48,578 nt of DNA from Methanosarcina sp. Ant1 (GCA_001714685.2 MDTP02000057.1:1-48578); one strand, 5' to 3'. Counted from the stretch's first letter, positions 17,176 through 27,691 are shown. Numbers and translations are program-made. Notes: generated by a model from the sequence alone, not told the origin.

Positions 17176-17214
17176 TTATTCAATCAATTGCTGTGAGGTT
17201 GATGCTGATGTCTA
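17176..17214 (-). other. Amber codon and conserved 11-codon extension of the giant kinase
   Basis: After EKNN the TAG is followed by TSASTSQQLIE and TAA. The paralogue at 39962 ends EKNKQASAPSPQQLFE. The two align without gaps, TAG facing Gln (CAA), with S, A, Q, Q, L and E identical at matching positions. Readthrough as pyrrolysine would restore the ancestral C-terminus. Confidence 0.6.
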
Positions 17215-20200
17215 ATTATTTTTTTCTGTTACATTGAACCTTATAGTGAACTCTGTTCCCTTGTTTCTTTTCAGTTCAAGTTCACCATCTAACTGGTCTA
17301 CAAGGGAAGTTACCAGTTGAAGCCCCAGGCTATCAAGATCTTTAATGTCAACGTTTTCAGGAATGCCTATGCCGTTATCTGAAACGGTTAGGGTAAAACT
17401 CGTACTATCATAGCCTTCGTTTTTGCTTTCTTCTATGCTGTTTATACATTCTCCATTTTCTTCTCTACGGAGTTTGATTCGGATTTCTCCTTTACCCTTC
17501 CCTATAAATGCATGTTTAAAGGAATTAGAAATAAGTTCATTAACGATTATCCCTAACGGGACAGAAGTATCCATGTCAAAGAATATATTTTTTTTCAGGT
17601 CCATTCTTAGGCTGACATCTGTGTTTCCAAGCCTGTATGTAAAGAAAAGATTCTTAGCGAGTTCCTCGATGTAAGACGAAAAGTCAAGTGTATCGATCCC
17701 TCCACCTTTATAAAGTTCCTCATGGATCAGGGCCATGGATCTCACTCTGTCCTGGCTTTCCCTGAAGGCTTTCAGAACTTCTGAGTCTTTAATATCCTCT
17801 CTGTTATTGAACTTTTCAGCCTGAAGGTCAAGAAGGGACGAGATTACTTGCAAGTTGTTCTTGATTCGATGATGAATTTCCTTTTTACGGGCATTCTCAA
17901 TGTTTACTAGAGCTTCTTCTGCTTTTTTACGTTCAGTGATATCCTGAACTGTTCCTCTCATTCGAGTAGGATTATTTTTCTCATCAAAAATAACTTCTCT
18001 TTCTGATTGTACTATGCGCTCTTCTCCGTCAGGTCGAACTATTTTATAATTAGTTGCATAGATCTTTCCTTTAAAAGCTTTCTTAGTGGAGTTATACACA
18101 TAGTCTCTGTCTTCTGGACGTACGTAACTTAAAAATTTATCGTAAGTTATGCTTTCTCGAGGGTTACGTCCAAAAATACGATACATTTCATCAGACCAGT
18201 ATAATTCACCAATTACAAGATCATTATCCCAGTTTCCAATATGAGCTATTCGTTGAGCTTCAGAAAGACGTTTTTCACTTTCTTTCAATGATTTATAGGC
18301 TTCTTCAAGTTCAGATGTACGTTCTTTAACCTTTGCTTCTAAACTGTCATGTGCTTTTTTAAGGGCTTTTTCAGCTTTTTTGCTCTTTTCTATCTCGGCT
18401 TTCAGCTCATAATTGGATCGCTGAAGCTCTGCTGTTCGTTCGATGACTCGGATCTCAAGTTCGTCCCGCGCATGGCGTAACTCTTCCTCTGCATGCTTGC
18501 GTTCATTGATGTCAGTGAGCATGCTAAGAGAGCCCATGAACTTGCCATCTTTATCAAAAAGGGATTTAGCATTTATAAGTACCCATAGGGATGAGCCATC
18601 CTTGCGTATTAATTCCAATTCATAGCTCTCATTGATACCCTGCAGCCTCTTTTTCAGATTCAGTTTGAGGATAGCCTTACCTTCTTCACTGATAAAGTCC
18701 CATATCGGTCTGCCTATAATTTTTCTATGACTGTATCCGAACATCTCAACAATTTTCTTATTAATGTAAGTAATTCTGGCTTCAGCGTCCATTACGCATA
18801 TACCTTCATTTGCTGTCTCTACGATATTGCGGTACTTTTCTTCACTTTCTCGAATTTTTTCTTCTGCTCTTTTTCTTTCGGTTATATCTCTGGAAATGAA
18901 CGAGATAGCAGTCAGCTTTCCATGTATATCAAAAACCGGAGAAAGAGTTATCGAAACATCTATTATCTTCCCGTCCTTTCTTAACCGTAAAGTCTCATAA
19001 TTGTGGATCCTTTCTCCCTTTTTAATAAGTTCACTTAATTTTTTTGATTCTTTATCTAAGTGGGGCGGAGCTAGGATGGATATAGACTTACTCAAAATTT
19101 TTTTAGCTGAATGACCATAAATCCGCTCTGCCCCTTTATTCCAGCTTGTAATAATACCGTCAAGGGACATAGTTCCAATAGCATCATTTGATGATTCCAC
19201 AATATTGGCTAAGATCTGAATTTTCTCTCTCACTCTTTTACGTTCAGTAATATCCTGAACTATTCCTTTTATTCGAAAAGGGATGTTTTCCTCATCAAAG
19301 ATAACTTCGGATTGCATATGGACTGTGCGTTCTTCCCCATTAGCCAAGACAATCCTATAATCAATTGAATGGGGCTCCCTTTTTACCCCTTTCTTAAGGG
19401 CATTATTGACATAGTCTCGATAGTCGGGGTGTATATAATTTAAAAATTCATTATAAAGTGGTCCTAATTCTTGAGGATTACGTCCGAAAATACGATACAT
19501 TTCATCAGACCAGTATGTTTTCCCGCTTACAAGATCCAAATCCCAATTTCCAATATTAGCCATTTTTTGGGCTTCAGCGAGACGTCCTTCGCTTTCTTCC
19601 AGCGACTTATATGCATTCTCGAGTTTTCTTGTTCTTTCTTCAACTATGTCTTCTAAATTGTTAAGTAGTTCTTTCAACTTAGCTTCTGCTTCTTTCAGAT
19701 CTGTAATATTGCGGGAAATAGCAAGAACAGATGTCACTTTGCCATCAATGAACTCCGGTACTAGTTGTGTATTAAAATAGTATTCTTTTCCTTGAGGCGA
19801 TTTATAAAGGAATTCCATCGTTTCGGGTTTTCCTGTGGCAAAAACATTTTCATGATGTTTTTCCCAAAATTTCACCTTTTCGGGATCCATTCCCAATTCA
19901 CTATGAGTTCTACCACTGATTTCTTCTGGAGACCGACCATAAGGTTCCGCAGCGGCAGGATTAGCATATATGTGGCGATTTTGTTTATCAAAGCGGGCAA
20001 TCACGTCAGGAGAATTTTCAGCTAATGTACGAAAACGCTCTTCACTTATAATCATTTTTTCTTCAGCTTTTTTGCGTTCATTGATATCACGAGCGACATG
20101 AATACTCCCAGTGAGTTTTCCTTCCGAATCATGTAGTGGCGAAACGCTCACTATAAAATAACCACCAAGACAATCCTCGCAAACCTCCGCTGTGTGCTCA

Positions 20201-21033
20201 AACCCGTCTTTAAGCAACTGCCTATGCGGACAAAAAGAGGGAGGCTCGCTCGTCCCATGGACAACATGATAGCACGTCAACCCAACGCACTCTTCTGGTG
20301 TCAAGCTCAATCTTGCCGCCATGGCTCTGTTTGCACGAACAATCCGATAGTTAGTGTCGATTATGGCTATCAGGTCTGGCACAGCATCAAAAGTATGTTC
20401 CCAATCCTTTGTGGCTTGAAAAGCTGCTTCTTCAGCTTTCTTGCGTTTGGAGCTTTCTACGAGCTTCCATTTGCCTCCTCTTTTGATCAAAGCGAATTGA
20501 TGGTTTACGACCAGATCGATTATCTCAGCTGCGTTGTGCCTATCGAGAGAATAGGTGCACAGAGCTATCATCCGGTAGTTACCGATGACGTTGTCTGTCC
20601 GTTCCTTATATTCGATGAAACTATTCCAGTCTTCTTTTTCCAACCAGAAAGTATTCCCACTAAGCCTCACACCATCGTACCCACTTTCCGAAGCATGAAT
20701 GAGTTTTTCAATCCAGGCATTTAAGATCTTCTCCGAATCGAAAACGCCTTCCGTGATAAACCAGTCAATGTAAGAGATAATTTCGATTTGTCCTTTCTCC
20801 AGATAAAAGTCAATGTCAGAAACAGCATTTCTCAAGGCTTCTTTTACACCTTCCACTTCCAGAGGTTGTGATGTGATCCAGAGGCAAAATTCATTGTTTT
20901 CCAACCCTGCTTTGAAGTAGGGAACCAGAATGTCCGTCAAATCTTCTTTTGTTTGATAGAATTGACAGATGTGCGTACCCCATGACACATCTCCAACAAT
21001 ATCAATTCCAGAATTTCTCAGATTTTCTTTCAT
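17212..21033 (-). CDS. Giant MEDS/multi-PAS HisKA_2 sensor kinase; stop is TAG with a conserved extension
   Basis: The 1273-residue soluble kinase starts with a MEDS domain (SWGTHICQFYQTKEDLTDIL, residues ~18-190), found in methanogen/methylotroph sensors. About six PAS domains follow (roughly 205-320, 325-450, 490-600, 605-725, 730-850, 915-1040), with coiled coils between some of them. The HisKA_2 box KKEIHHRIKNNLQVISSLLD has His at 1054-1055, and the C-terminal ATPase has NELISNSFKHAF and DNGIGIP. There are no membrane helices. The first PAS has a Cys cluster (CEDC plus nearby Cys) that might hold a cofactor; this is speculative. The gene ends at TAG (17212-17214). Eleven further codons (TSASTSQQLIE) and TAA at 17176-17178 match the tail of the 1073-residue paralogue. 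No response regulator is adjacent. Confidence 0.93.
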   Translation of the reverse strand: MKENLRNSGIDIVGDVSWGTHICQFYQTKEDLTDILVPYFKAGLENNEFCLWITSQPLEVEGVKEALRNAVSDIDFYLEKGQIEIISYIDWFITEGVFDSEKILNAWIEKLIHASESGYDGVRLSGNTFWLEKEDWNSFIEYKERTDNVIGNYRMIALCTYSLDRHNAAEIIDLVVNHQFALIKRGGKWKLVESSKRKKAEEAAFQATKDWEHTFDAVPDLIAIIDTNYRIVRANRAMAARLSLTPEECVGLTCYHVVHGTSEPPSFCPHRQLLKDGFEHTAEVCEDCLGGYFIVSVSPLHDSEGKLTGSIHVARDINERKKAEEKMIISEERFRTLAENSPDVIARFDKQNRHIYANPAAAEPYGRSPEEISGRTHSELGMDPEKVKFWEKHHENVFATGKPETMEFLYKSPQGKEYYFNTQLVPEFIDGKVTSVLAISRNITDLKEAEAKLKELLNNLEDIVEERTRKLENAYKSLEESEGRLAEAQKMANIGNWDLDLVSGKTYWSDEMYRIFGRNPQELGPLYNEFLNYIHPDYRDYVNNALKKGVKREPHSIDYRIVLANGEERTVHMQSEVIFDEENIPFRIKGIVQDITERKRVREKIQILANIVESSNDAIGTMSLDGIITSWNKGAERIYGHSAKKILSKSISILAPPHLDKESKKLSELIKKGERIHNYETLRLRKDGKIIDVSITLSPVFDIHGKLTAISFISRDITERKRAEEKIRESEEKYRNIVETANEGICVMDAEARITYINKKIVEMFGYSHRKIIGRPIWDFISEEGKAILKLNLKKRLQGINESYELELIRKDGSSLWVLINAKSLFDKDGKFMGSLSMLTDINERKHAEEELRHARDELEIRVIERTAELQRSNYELKAEIEKSKKAEKALKKAHDSLEAKVKERTSELEEAYKSLKESEKRLSEAQRIAHIGNWDNDLVIGELYWSDEMYRIFGRNPRESITYDKFLSYVRPEDRDYVYNSTKKAFKGKIYATNYKIVRPDGEERIVQSEREVIFDEKNNPTRMRGTVQDITERKKAEEALVNIENARKKEIHHRIKNNLQVISSLLDLQAEKFNNREDIKDSEVLKAFRESQDRVRSMALIHEELYKGGGIDTLDFSSYIEELAKNLFFTYRLGNTDVSLRMDLKKNIFFDMDTSVPLGIIVNELISNSFKHAFIGKGKGEIRIKLRREENGECINSIEESKNEGYDSTSFTLTVSDNGIGIPENVDIKDLDSLGLQLVTSLVDQLDGELELKRNKGTEFTIRFNVTEKNN

Positions 21034-21150
21034 TCTACACTTCTCCGACTTTGGGGTAAGGCAAGAAAAATTAATCCTCTAAGGTGTTCGATTCCTAGCT
21101 CGTCAGAACTTCTTTTGCCGCATTCGAAAGCTTCATTCCCGAATTCACAC

Positions 21151-21207
21151 AAAATAATAATTATTTACGCAAAATTATAATTATTTACACAAAATTATAA
21201 TTATACC
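21151..21207. repeat. AT-rich tandem repeat, nearly three 20-bp units
   Basis: AAAATTATAATTATTTACAC-type units start at 21151, 21171 and 21191; the last is partial. They lie directly before the hairpin element at 21213 and upstream of the giant kinase. Confidence 0.8.
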
Positions 21208-21212
21208 GATTC

Positions 21213-21321
21213 GGACTTACCTGAGGTATAAAATCAAATACAATAAACAATGTAGTATAAATTTCATATTAGACAGTTGAGGGTTTATGCTAGTGTTTAT
21301 TCAGTTCAACCGCATAACTCC
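21213..21321. mobile_element. 109-bp hairpin element, copy 2
   Basis: Begins GGACTTAC and ends ATAACTCC. It shares AAATCAA(A/G)TACAATA and TAGACAGTTGAGGGTTTA with 5087-5197 in the same order and at nearly the same spacing. The right end has diverged, so this copy is probably older. Confidence 0.55.
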
Positions 21322-22330
21322 TATATTAATACTAATTTGTTTATGATTTACATATTCTTTTTGTTATAAAATTTAGGATTATGTTTGGAAGTTAATCTAC
21401 AAGGATTTCTACAACGTAGCATGTGCCTGAAAATCACAAGATTGTCATGAAATTTTGGTTAGGTCACCCGGGAGGTCGAAAGTCCAATTAGCTATAAATA
21501 TTTTATAAAAGAGATTCAGTTAGGCTGTCTTCGAATCGACAAATAAACAAAAAAACCAGTTTATATACAGCGATATATTTCTCTAAACAAAAAGAAGGCA
21601 ACAGTTCGGTTTTGAGTATTAGGAGTTCTGTGTCGACTTTTCCAAGACTGACCCAAAGAAGTCCAGGAAGATTAAAATCTCTTATTCAGTGAAAGGCTGC
21701 GGTTGTTGAGTAGTAGCTGAATTGGCAGTACATAAAATATATTTATATAGAATTAAGTGAGAAAAGTCATGACTGTCCGATTAGCTACCTCAAAAACACG
21801 GACAGCCAATCCTGATTTTGATTATTATTAAGCCAATGTGCCATAAGCCTGACTTTGTTTTAGCCCTGAAGAACCGAAGACAGACATTCGAGTTATGCAA
21901 CTGTTGATACATGTGTACCACTGGCGATTGATAACAAGGGATTTACTTGAGATCTTGGCGAGATCACGATTACAAGCCCATGTTTACAGAGACAAGATCA
22001 GGAAGACAAAACCTATAAACATCACGAAAAATTAAAAAGTCGCACACCTATACGGTTTTCGTGGAAGGGAAATACAGAAGTTACGATATGTGTCTACATA
22101 ATAGCAAATGTTCTTTTTTCTTCCCTTTGAATCGCTTTATTTATGTCTTTATTTTCGAGACTTTTTATTATTTTATGGGTTTTTTATTGATTTCAATCAA
22201 TTGCCAGCGGAATTAGTGCTAGATTTTGATTTACCCCTGAAGATATTATTACTAACTAAAATTATTAATTATTATATTATTTACTTCTTTGTTAAAAAAT
22301 TATTGATTTTAACTCGTAAAACGAGAAGTC

Positions 22331-24889
22331 TCATTTCATTCGGGTTTTGTACGTGTGATACACGGTATATATCAGGTATATAAGGAAGGCCAGGACAAGG
22401 ATGTATTTTGCATACGCGACTTTTGTCATAGCTTTCTTTTCTGTACTGGTTAAGGAGTCTGTTGTTATTCGTGAATAAATATCGCCCGGTGTGTAGATCT
22501 TTCCGCCGTTTTCGAGTAGGGCTGTCCTGAAAAGTGGGTTTTCGCCGATATAGGTGTACTCGTCAGGACAGTTTGCCGATGCAGGTCTCCAGGATACGTT
22601 ATCAACGCCGAATGTTTCAGGTTTATTTTTTCCCTGGTTTACGCTAACAGGTTTTTCTGATATTTTATGGAGGCCGAAGGCTTCTGGGGTCACATATGAT
22701 TCATACATACTATTCCCTATAGGCGTGATTTCCATACGTTTTTTGTCAAAATAGAGTTCAGGAGCTCCTCCTTTTTTCGTAGTGATAAGGATCCTTCCTG
22801 GCTGGTTTACTTTAAGGTCAGGGACTTTTAGCTGAATATTCTCTGATGTTTCAGTATCTGCAACTGCCCAGTTTAGAGTTCTTGTAACTATCAGGCTGTC
22901 GTTTCCTGAATACAGAGAGGATGCCCATGGAATACCGTGACTGTAGCCATTATCAGTTGTAATTGCAGCAACGCGGCCAAGGCCCAGCCTCCAGACTGTG
23001 ATTACGGGTTTACCGAGTCTCGTGATTACAAGGCGGTTTGCCTCAGGCTTAGGGGTTACTTCATTATAGCCTAGAAGGTCATGATTTATTTCAGAAATAT
23101 CTCTGGTGATAAAATGCTTAGGATCATAGATTGTCAGTGAACCGCTTGAATAGTTTTCTTCCTTATTCTTGGACTCTTCCTGTTTTTCGGAAAAGCTGAC
23201 ATTTACTCGCTGCCCCGGTTCTATCCTGTTGTAGTTTTTGGGCAAGTTTATGTTTTCCATCAGGATCTCGGTGTAGTATTTCCCGTTGGGAGTGACCTCC
23301 CGGCTATCTGTTTTGGGGGCGTGTATATGGACAAAATGAATGCCTATCCCGCTTTCGTGGAGAGAAGCTGCACAATTAACTGCTCGCTCGAATCTGTTAT
23401 CTCCTCCACCTATATTGCCGATTCCGCCATCGGAAACGATCACAACTTCAGCTTCTGCACTCCTGTTCTGCGTTTCAAGAAGCCTGCGAGCAGTTAATAA
23501 TCCCTGTTCAAGAGACGTTGAGTCTCCAGAGGGATTGATTTTGCTAATCTCACTACCAAGCCACAATCTGTTTGATTCTTTGGACATATCCACAAAACCG
23601 TTTGTAATATCCTGTCCTTTGCTCCCGAATGTGATTACATCCACTCTTGCATCTTTTAAGAGGCTGCTTTCAAGAAGGACAATTGCATTGGACAGTATAT
23701 CGTCTAAAACGCGCCCTCCGATATTATTGCTCTGCAGGGTGCTGGGCGAAACATCAAGCATAAGAACTATGTTCCTGCCGCCCCTCCAGCTGGAAGGTTT
23801 GGATATGACAGGGAGGACCTCTTCAAATTTTGTGTTTTGATACGTATTCTGCGCCGGATAATCAAAAGAGGCGTCTCCGCCAACAACTATCAAGCCTCCC
23901 CCATTAATGATATATTTTCTCAGGGCTTCTACTTCCGAATTTGAAATTGTCGAAGCAGCCTGGTTGTCGATTATGACTGCATCGATACCTTCGAGGGAAT
24001 CATATGACCTGGCAGAGTGTACATCATAAACTTTATTCAATATATTTGCTAAAGGCGAATCCGGTTCATTCGTAACAAAAAGTACCTTGGGTTTTGGGGT
24101 TACGTATACGCATTTCATATACTGGTTGTTGTTCTCAAAATAATCCAGACTTTTTACACTTATGCTTGCAGGATGCAGGGTTGCTTTAACTGTATGAGGC
24201 CCCAGTGTTTTGAACGTATAGTTAAGGTTAATACTTTCTAATCTTCCGGTCTGAGTAATTTCCTTTTCCATTACCTGCTGGTTGTCTACTGTGACTCTAA
24301 CCTGATAACTCATTTTGTTTTCAGTTGATTTTCGGATATTAAGATTGAAAAAAGCTTCATTATCGATTACAAGCTCATTTTCACCTTCAATTTCTAAGCT
24401 GAGGTCTTCCTTGAGCGTAGGCGGGATAAGTCCTGCTACCGGAAAATTGTTCTTGTAACAGTAGGAGAGTGCATCTTCAATTGAAGTCCCGGAGTTGCTT
24501 TGACCATCTGATACTGCAAGCACATAATTGTCAGGTGAAGCCTGCTGAATAATAGTATCTCCCAGAGATGTATGCGATCCGGAGATAGTGGTAACCGTAA
24601 TAGGGACTTTACTATTGAGTTTCTCTGATATATTTTCCGGAATCCCTTTCTGAAGCAGTTCCATACTTGTGCTTTCGTCGGAAATTATAGTTATCCTGGA
24701 CTGATTGGTTTTCGGGGAAGTTATCTCTGCAGAATAAGGAGCTGCAAGCGCTAAAATCAGGAGGAATGCAACAAGCGCATGGAAAAACAGATGTTTTTTA
24801 CTGGCTTTTTTTCTCAACCCCATAAGTACGAAAATTGCCAGAGGAATCAGGAGCATTAACTCGGTTTTATATAGAAAATCAAAGCTCAT
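22331..24889 (-). CDS. Membrane-anchored VWA-domain protein (BatA/B-like, with glutamine-amidotransferase-like fold)
   Basis: This 852-residue protein has two N-terminal helices (LMLLIPLAIFVLMGL, HALVAFLLILALAAPYS), a large extracytoplasmic region and a C-terminal helix (YILVLAFLIYLIYTVYH). The middle contains a von Willebrand A domain with MIDAS motif DVSPS near residue 375 and a later VSDGG loop. Residues around 270-350 (PKVLFVTNEPDSPLANIL, ALRKYIINGGGLIVVGGD) resemble the amidotransferase-like fold often found in such proteins. It is the last gene of the moxR cluster; its ATG overlaps the previous stop (ATGA). It probably assembles or modifies envelope proteins together with MoxR. Confidence 0.88.
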   Translation of the reverse strand: MSFDFLYKTELMLLIPLAIFVLMGLRKKASKKHLFFHALVAFLLILALAAPYSAEITSPKTNQSRITIISDESTSMELLQKGIPENISEKLNSKVPITVTTISGSHTSLGDTIIQQASPDNYVLAVSDGQSNSGTSIEDALSYCYKNNFPVAGLIPPTLKEDLSLEIEGENELVIDNEAFFNLNIRKSTENKMSYQVRVTVDNQQVMEKEITQTGRLESINLNYTFKTLGPHTVKATLHPASISVKSLDYFENNNQYMKCVYVTPKPKVLFVTNEPDSPLANILNKVYDVHSARSYDSLEGIDAVIIDNQAASTISNSEVEALRKYIINGGGLIVVGGDASFDYPAQNTYQNTKFEEVLPVISKPSSWRGGRNIVLMLDVSPSTLQSNNIGGRVLDDILSNAIVLLESSLLKDARVDVITFGSKGQDITNGFVDMSKESNRLWLGSEISKINPSGDSTSLEQGLLTARRLLETQNRSAEAEVVIVSDGGIGNIGGGDNRFERAVNCAASLHESGIGIHFVHIHAPKTDSREVTPNGKYYTEILMENINLPKNYNRIEPGQRVNVSFSEKQEESKNKEENYSSGSLTIYDPKHFITRDISEINHDLLGYNEVTPKPEANRLVITRLGKPVITVWRLGLGRVAAITTDNGYSHGIPWASSLYSGNDSLIVTRTLNWAVADTETSENIQLKVPDLKVNQPGRILITTKKGGAPELYFDKKRMEITPIGNSMYESYVTPEAFGLHKISEKPVSVNQGKNKPETFGVDNVSWRPASANCPDEYTYIGENPLFRTALLENGGKIYTPGDIYSRITTDSLTSTEKKAMTKVAYAKYILVLAFLIYLIYTVYHTYKTRMK

Positions 24890-26772
24890 ATGATTTTCCT
24901 CCTGAACATGATTATGTTTTCAATAAAAAGCAGAAGCAGGAGGGCGTAAATAAGGTATTTCCGGACTTTATCCGGAGATCTGGTATGCAGATTTCCGCTC
25001 TGGATTTCTGCGTTCTCACCTTCCAGATTTAATCTTTTTTCCGTAAATGTGTTTGATTCAGCTGAATCATAGAGATTAGCAGCGACAGTTTTCTGGTTCA
25101 GGTTGTATAGTCCGCATTCGTCATAATAAACGAATTTACTACTGATTGTTTCCGCAGGGGTCTTGATTCTGGTATCCTGGTCAAATGCCTGGTATCTGCC
25201 TGTGTTTACATTTGTCTCACTGATATCATCAATTCCCCACATATACTTGAGAAGCTTTGCCCAGAATACTGGGTATGTGGGAACAGTAGGGAAATTGTTC
25301 CAGGCTTCGTTTTCAACATTATCACTTAGCCCAACGTAAGTCGTTGTCCCATTGTTAATATTCCATGTACAGACAACAGGTCCAACTCCATCGATTTCGG
25401 CAAGTACCGATGTGTTTTCACGCGGGACAGCAACAAGGTACCTGTGCAAATATACCTCATTAAACGAAATATCCTTAAAAATATGCTTCCCGCTTCCTGC
25501 TGTCTCAATTGAATGGCTGTTGTCTTCTTTGATTGAGACTATGTTTACAGGAAGGACAGGATAAAGTCCATGCATTTCCGAAGAATTATACAGGCATCCG
25601 TTTCCTATGACTATCAGGTCTTTCCCGTTTTTCGCATTAGCAACGACTTTTCTGACAGTAGAAGTTGACAGCGGTTTATGCTCACAATCTATAACAAAAG
25701 TATCGTATTTTGCAAAATCGTCCGGAAGGTCATACCGTACATCGACGAGAGTGTCAGGCATCAAAGATAATGCTGTTATAACCGGGGATTTGCTGACAGC
25801 CGGGTCAAGGTCTGTTAATATGAGGATTTTTTTTGGCGTAACTTCAGGAATGGAAATGTGGGCGAGATTATCACAGGGCACTGCATCCTTATTGAGAATT
25901 TCCACCGTCGATGTACCCTGAGGAATACTGGAAAATTTAATTTGCTGAGTCCCGAACCCATCAAGAGATATCGAATTGCTTACTTTTTGAGTTGAAAACA
26001 TGCCTGACCTACTTTCCATTTGAACATCGAGCTTTGCACTCTTATTGTTGAAATTTTTGACAGTACATGTATATTCATATGTCCCATCGTTTCTGTCTTT
26101 CAAATACCCGTTTACGATTGCATAGTTTGGAGTCGGCCTGCCTACCTGCAAGAATTCAAGCTGCATATTTTGAGCGTTAGCGATTTTAATGTATGTTTCA
26201 GGTGTCCTTCCTACCCAGTTTTCAAAATCAGATATGACTACAATTCTTGAGTCCTTGTTTTCTTTATCGTTTACAACTGTCAGAATAGATTTTGGCACAT
26301 CGGAGGGGGTATTTTTGGCTTTCATGCTGCTGATAAGTTCTTTTGCATTTGCTGCATCGACCGCCTTTGCAAGTACCACAGGAATGCTTTCTGCAGCAAT
26401 GATTGTGTTTTCTTCTCCCAGGCTCTCTATTGCTGCGGATCTGGCATTGTTGATCCGATCGGGCACGGTCATGCTGGAGGACGAGTCTATTATAATTACA
26501 ACTTTTTTTGAATTCTCAGAAATATCATCAAGCACAGGGCCTGCAATGGCAATGGATACAAGGATCAAGGCGAGTAGCTGTAAGAAGAAAAGCGGATCTG
26601 TTATTTTTTTTGTGATTTTGCGCCTGGAATCGAGTACATTCTGACCTATTTTTTGGATGAACATTAAAGAAGGTAAGATTACCTGTTTTGGCCGGGGTTT
26701 AAGTAAATATACTATTATAAGGGGAATTATGCCTGCAAGTGCGGCCAAACCCAGGGGAAATTCATAGTCCAT
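24886..26772 (-). CDS. BatA-type membrane protein with VWA domain
   Basis: The N-terminus (MDYEFPLGLAALAGIIPLII, then VYLLKPRPKQVILPSLMFI) is the standard BatA/aerotolerance-regulator start. A second helix (FFLQLLALILVSIAIAG) and a VWA domain (VVIIIDSSSSM, MIDAS near residue 96) follow. Then come beta-rich extracytoplasmic regions and a C-terminal helix (YLIYALLLLLFIENIIMF). Length is 628 residues from the ATG at 26772. I choose this over the GTG at 26784 because GGTGATC lies six bases before the ATG. Order and near-overlap with DUF58 and the large VWA gene indicate one operon. Confidence 0.9.
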   Translation of the reverse strand: MDYEFPLGLAALAGIIPLIIVYLLKPRPKQVILPSLMFIQKIGQNVLDSRRKITKKITDPLFFLQLLALILVSIAIAGPVLDDISENSKKVVIIIDSSSSMTVPDRINNARSAAIESLGEENTIIAAESIPVVLAKAVDAANAKELISSMKAKNTPSDVPKSILTVVNDKENKDSRIVVISDFENWVGRTPETYIKIANAQNMQLEFLQVGRPTPNYAIVNGYLKDRNDGTYEYTCTVKNFNNKSAKLDVQMESRSGMFSTQKVSNSISLDGFGTQQIKFSSIPQGTSTVEILNKDAVPCDNLAHISIPEVTPKKILILTDLDPAVSKSPVITALSLMPDTLVDVRYDLPDDFAKYDTFVIDCEHKPLSTSTVRKVVANAKNGKDLIVIGNGCLYNSSEMHGLYPVLPVNIVSIKEDNSHSIETAGSGKHIFKDISFNEVYLHRYLVAVPRENTSVLAEIDGVGPVVCTWNINNGTTTYVGLSDNVENEAWNNFPTVPTYPVFWAKLLKYMWGIDDISETNVNTGRYQAFDQDTRIKTPAETISSKFVYYDECGLYNLNQKTVAANLYDSAESNTFTEKRLNLEGENAEIQSGNLHTRSPDKVRKYLIYALLLLLFIENIIMFRRKII

Positions 26773-26780
26773 AGGCAGGA

Positions 26781-27662
26781 TCACCTTTCACCTATGATTG
26801 TAAGAACAGCATCCATGGGCTGGTTCTGGATGCTAATATTGAAAAATGGAATTTTGAAGTCGTATGCGATTTTATCCAGTTCAGCCATATGTCTCCCGTA
26901 TTCTTCGACATATTCTTTTTTGAACTGAGGGCCTACTGAGATGCTGACTTCTTCGTTTGTTTCACTGTCAATGAATTTGACTATGCCGTCCACGGTTTCA
27001 GGCAGGTTAATTTCGTTTTCGTCATAGAGATGCACAAGGATAAGTTCATGTCTGGACAGCCTGTGGACAGCATGTCGAATGGAATCAAGGTTATCCAGAA
27101 AATCTGAAATTATTAAGACCATCGATTTTGATTTTATTCTGGAATATAGAACGTCTGCACAGTCGGCAAGTTTCGTCTTTCCGTTAACGGAAATTGTGGA
27201 CAAGTTGTCGATAGTCCGGAGGAATTCATCTCTTCCTTTGTGGGCTTTAGTATAGTCAACATTATCCGCAAATGTTGCAATCATATACTGGTCGTTGTAT
27301 CTCATTACGATATAAGAGACTCCAATGGCTATCGTCGATGCGTATTCGAATTTATTCGGGTTACTCTCCGGAAAGAGCATGCTGCTGCTGGCGTCTAGTA
27401 GTATGACCATATTCAGGTTTTTGTCTTCTTCGAATCTGCGTATATACAGTTTTTCAGTACGCGCATAGAGATTCCAGTCAATTTTTTTCAATGGATCTCC
27501 AGGATTGTATTTTCTGTGGTCTACAAGGTCAAGCCCAGACCCCTTCTTTGTGGAGGTATGATTGCCTGCGTGCACTGCTGTTACTCTATTCTTGAGGGGG
27601 AGTGTGTATTTATCGAGCTGAGTCAGGAACGATGTATCTATCTTATTTTTTGCGCCAGCCAT
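26781..27662 (-). CDS. DUF58 protein (VWA-like, MoxR partner)
   Basis: The 293-residue protein carries the DUF58 signature DHRKYNPGDPLKKIDWNLYA (about 48-67) followed by a VWA-like domain with VILLDASSSM (about 87-95) and VLIISDFLDN. DUF58 proteins accompany MoxR ATPases and are thought to link the ATPase to membrane VWA substrates. No signal peptide or membrane helix is present, so it should be cytoplasmic. It starts 29 bases after moxR and its stop abuts the BatA-like gene. Confidence 0.93.
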   Translation of the reverse strand: MAGAKNKIDTSFLTQLDKYTLPLKNRVTAVHAGNHTSTKKGSGLDLVDHRKYNPGDPLKKIDWNLYARTEKLYIRRFEEDKNLNMVILLDASSSMLFPESNPNKFEYASTIAIGVSYIVMRYNDQYMIATFADNVDYTKAHKGRDEFLRTIDNLSTISVNGKTKLADCADVLYSRIKSKSMVLIISDFLDNLDSIRHAVHRLSRHELILVHLYDENEINLPETVDGIVKFIDSETNEEVSISVGPQFKKEYVEEYGRHMAELDKIAYDFKIPFFNISIQNQPMDAVLTIIGER

Positions 27663-27691
27663 GTTTTATCACTGCCTCCAACCATGTTTTA

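Larger units (their letters stand above)
21034..22330. other. 1.3-kb intergenic region, relics and repeats only
   Basis: No gene is supported. Contents are a 20-bp tandem repeat (21151-21207), a GGACTTAC-type hairpin element (21213-21321) and a small hairpin CTGTCCG/CGGACAG (21773-21805). A 20-codon frame at 21769 (MTVRLATSKTRTANPDFDYY) has a TATA-like TTTATATAG about 20 bases upstream. Sequence to about 22080 looks like a degraded coding region with several frameshifts, family unknown. The last 250 bases are very AT-rich. Confidence 0.5.

Noticed and set aside
22108-22383. 91-codon frame on the plus strand
   Set aside because: Its composition (Phe, Leu, Ile, Tyr) reflects AT-rich DNA. It has no ribosome site and overlaps the end of the VWA gene.
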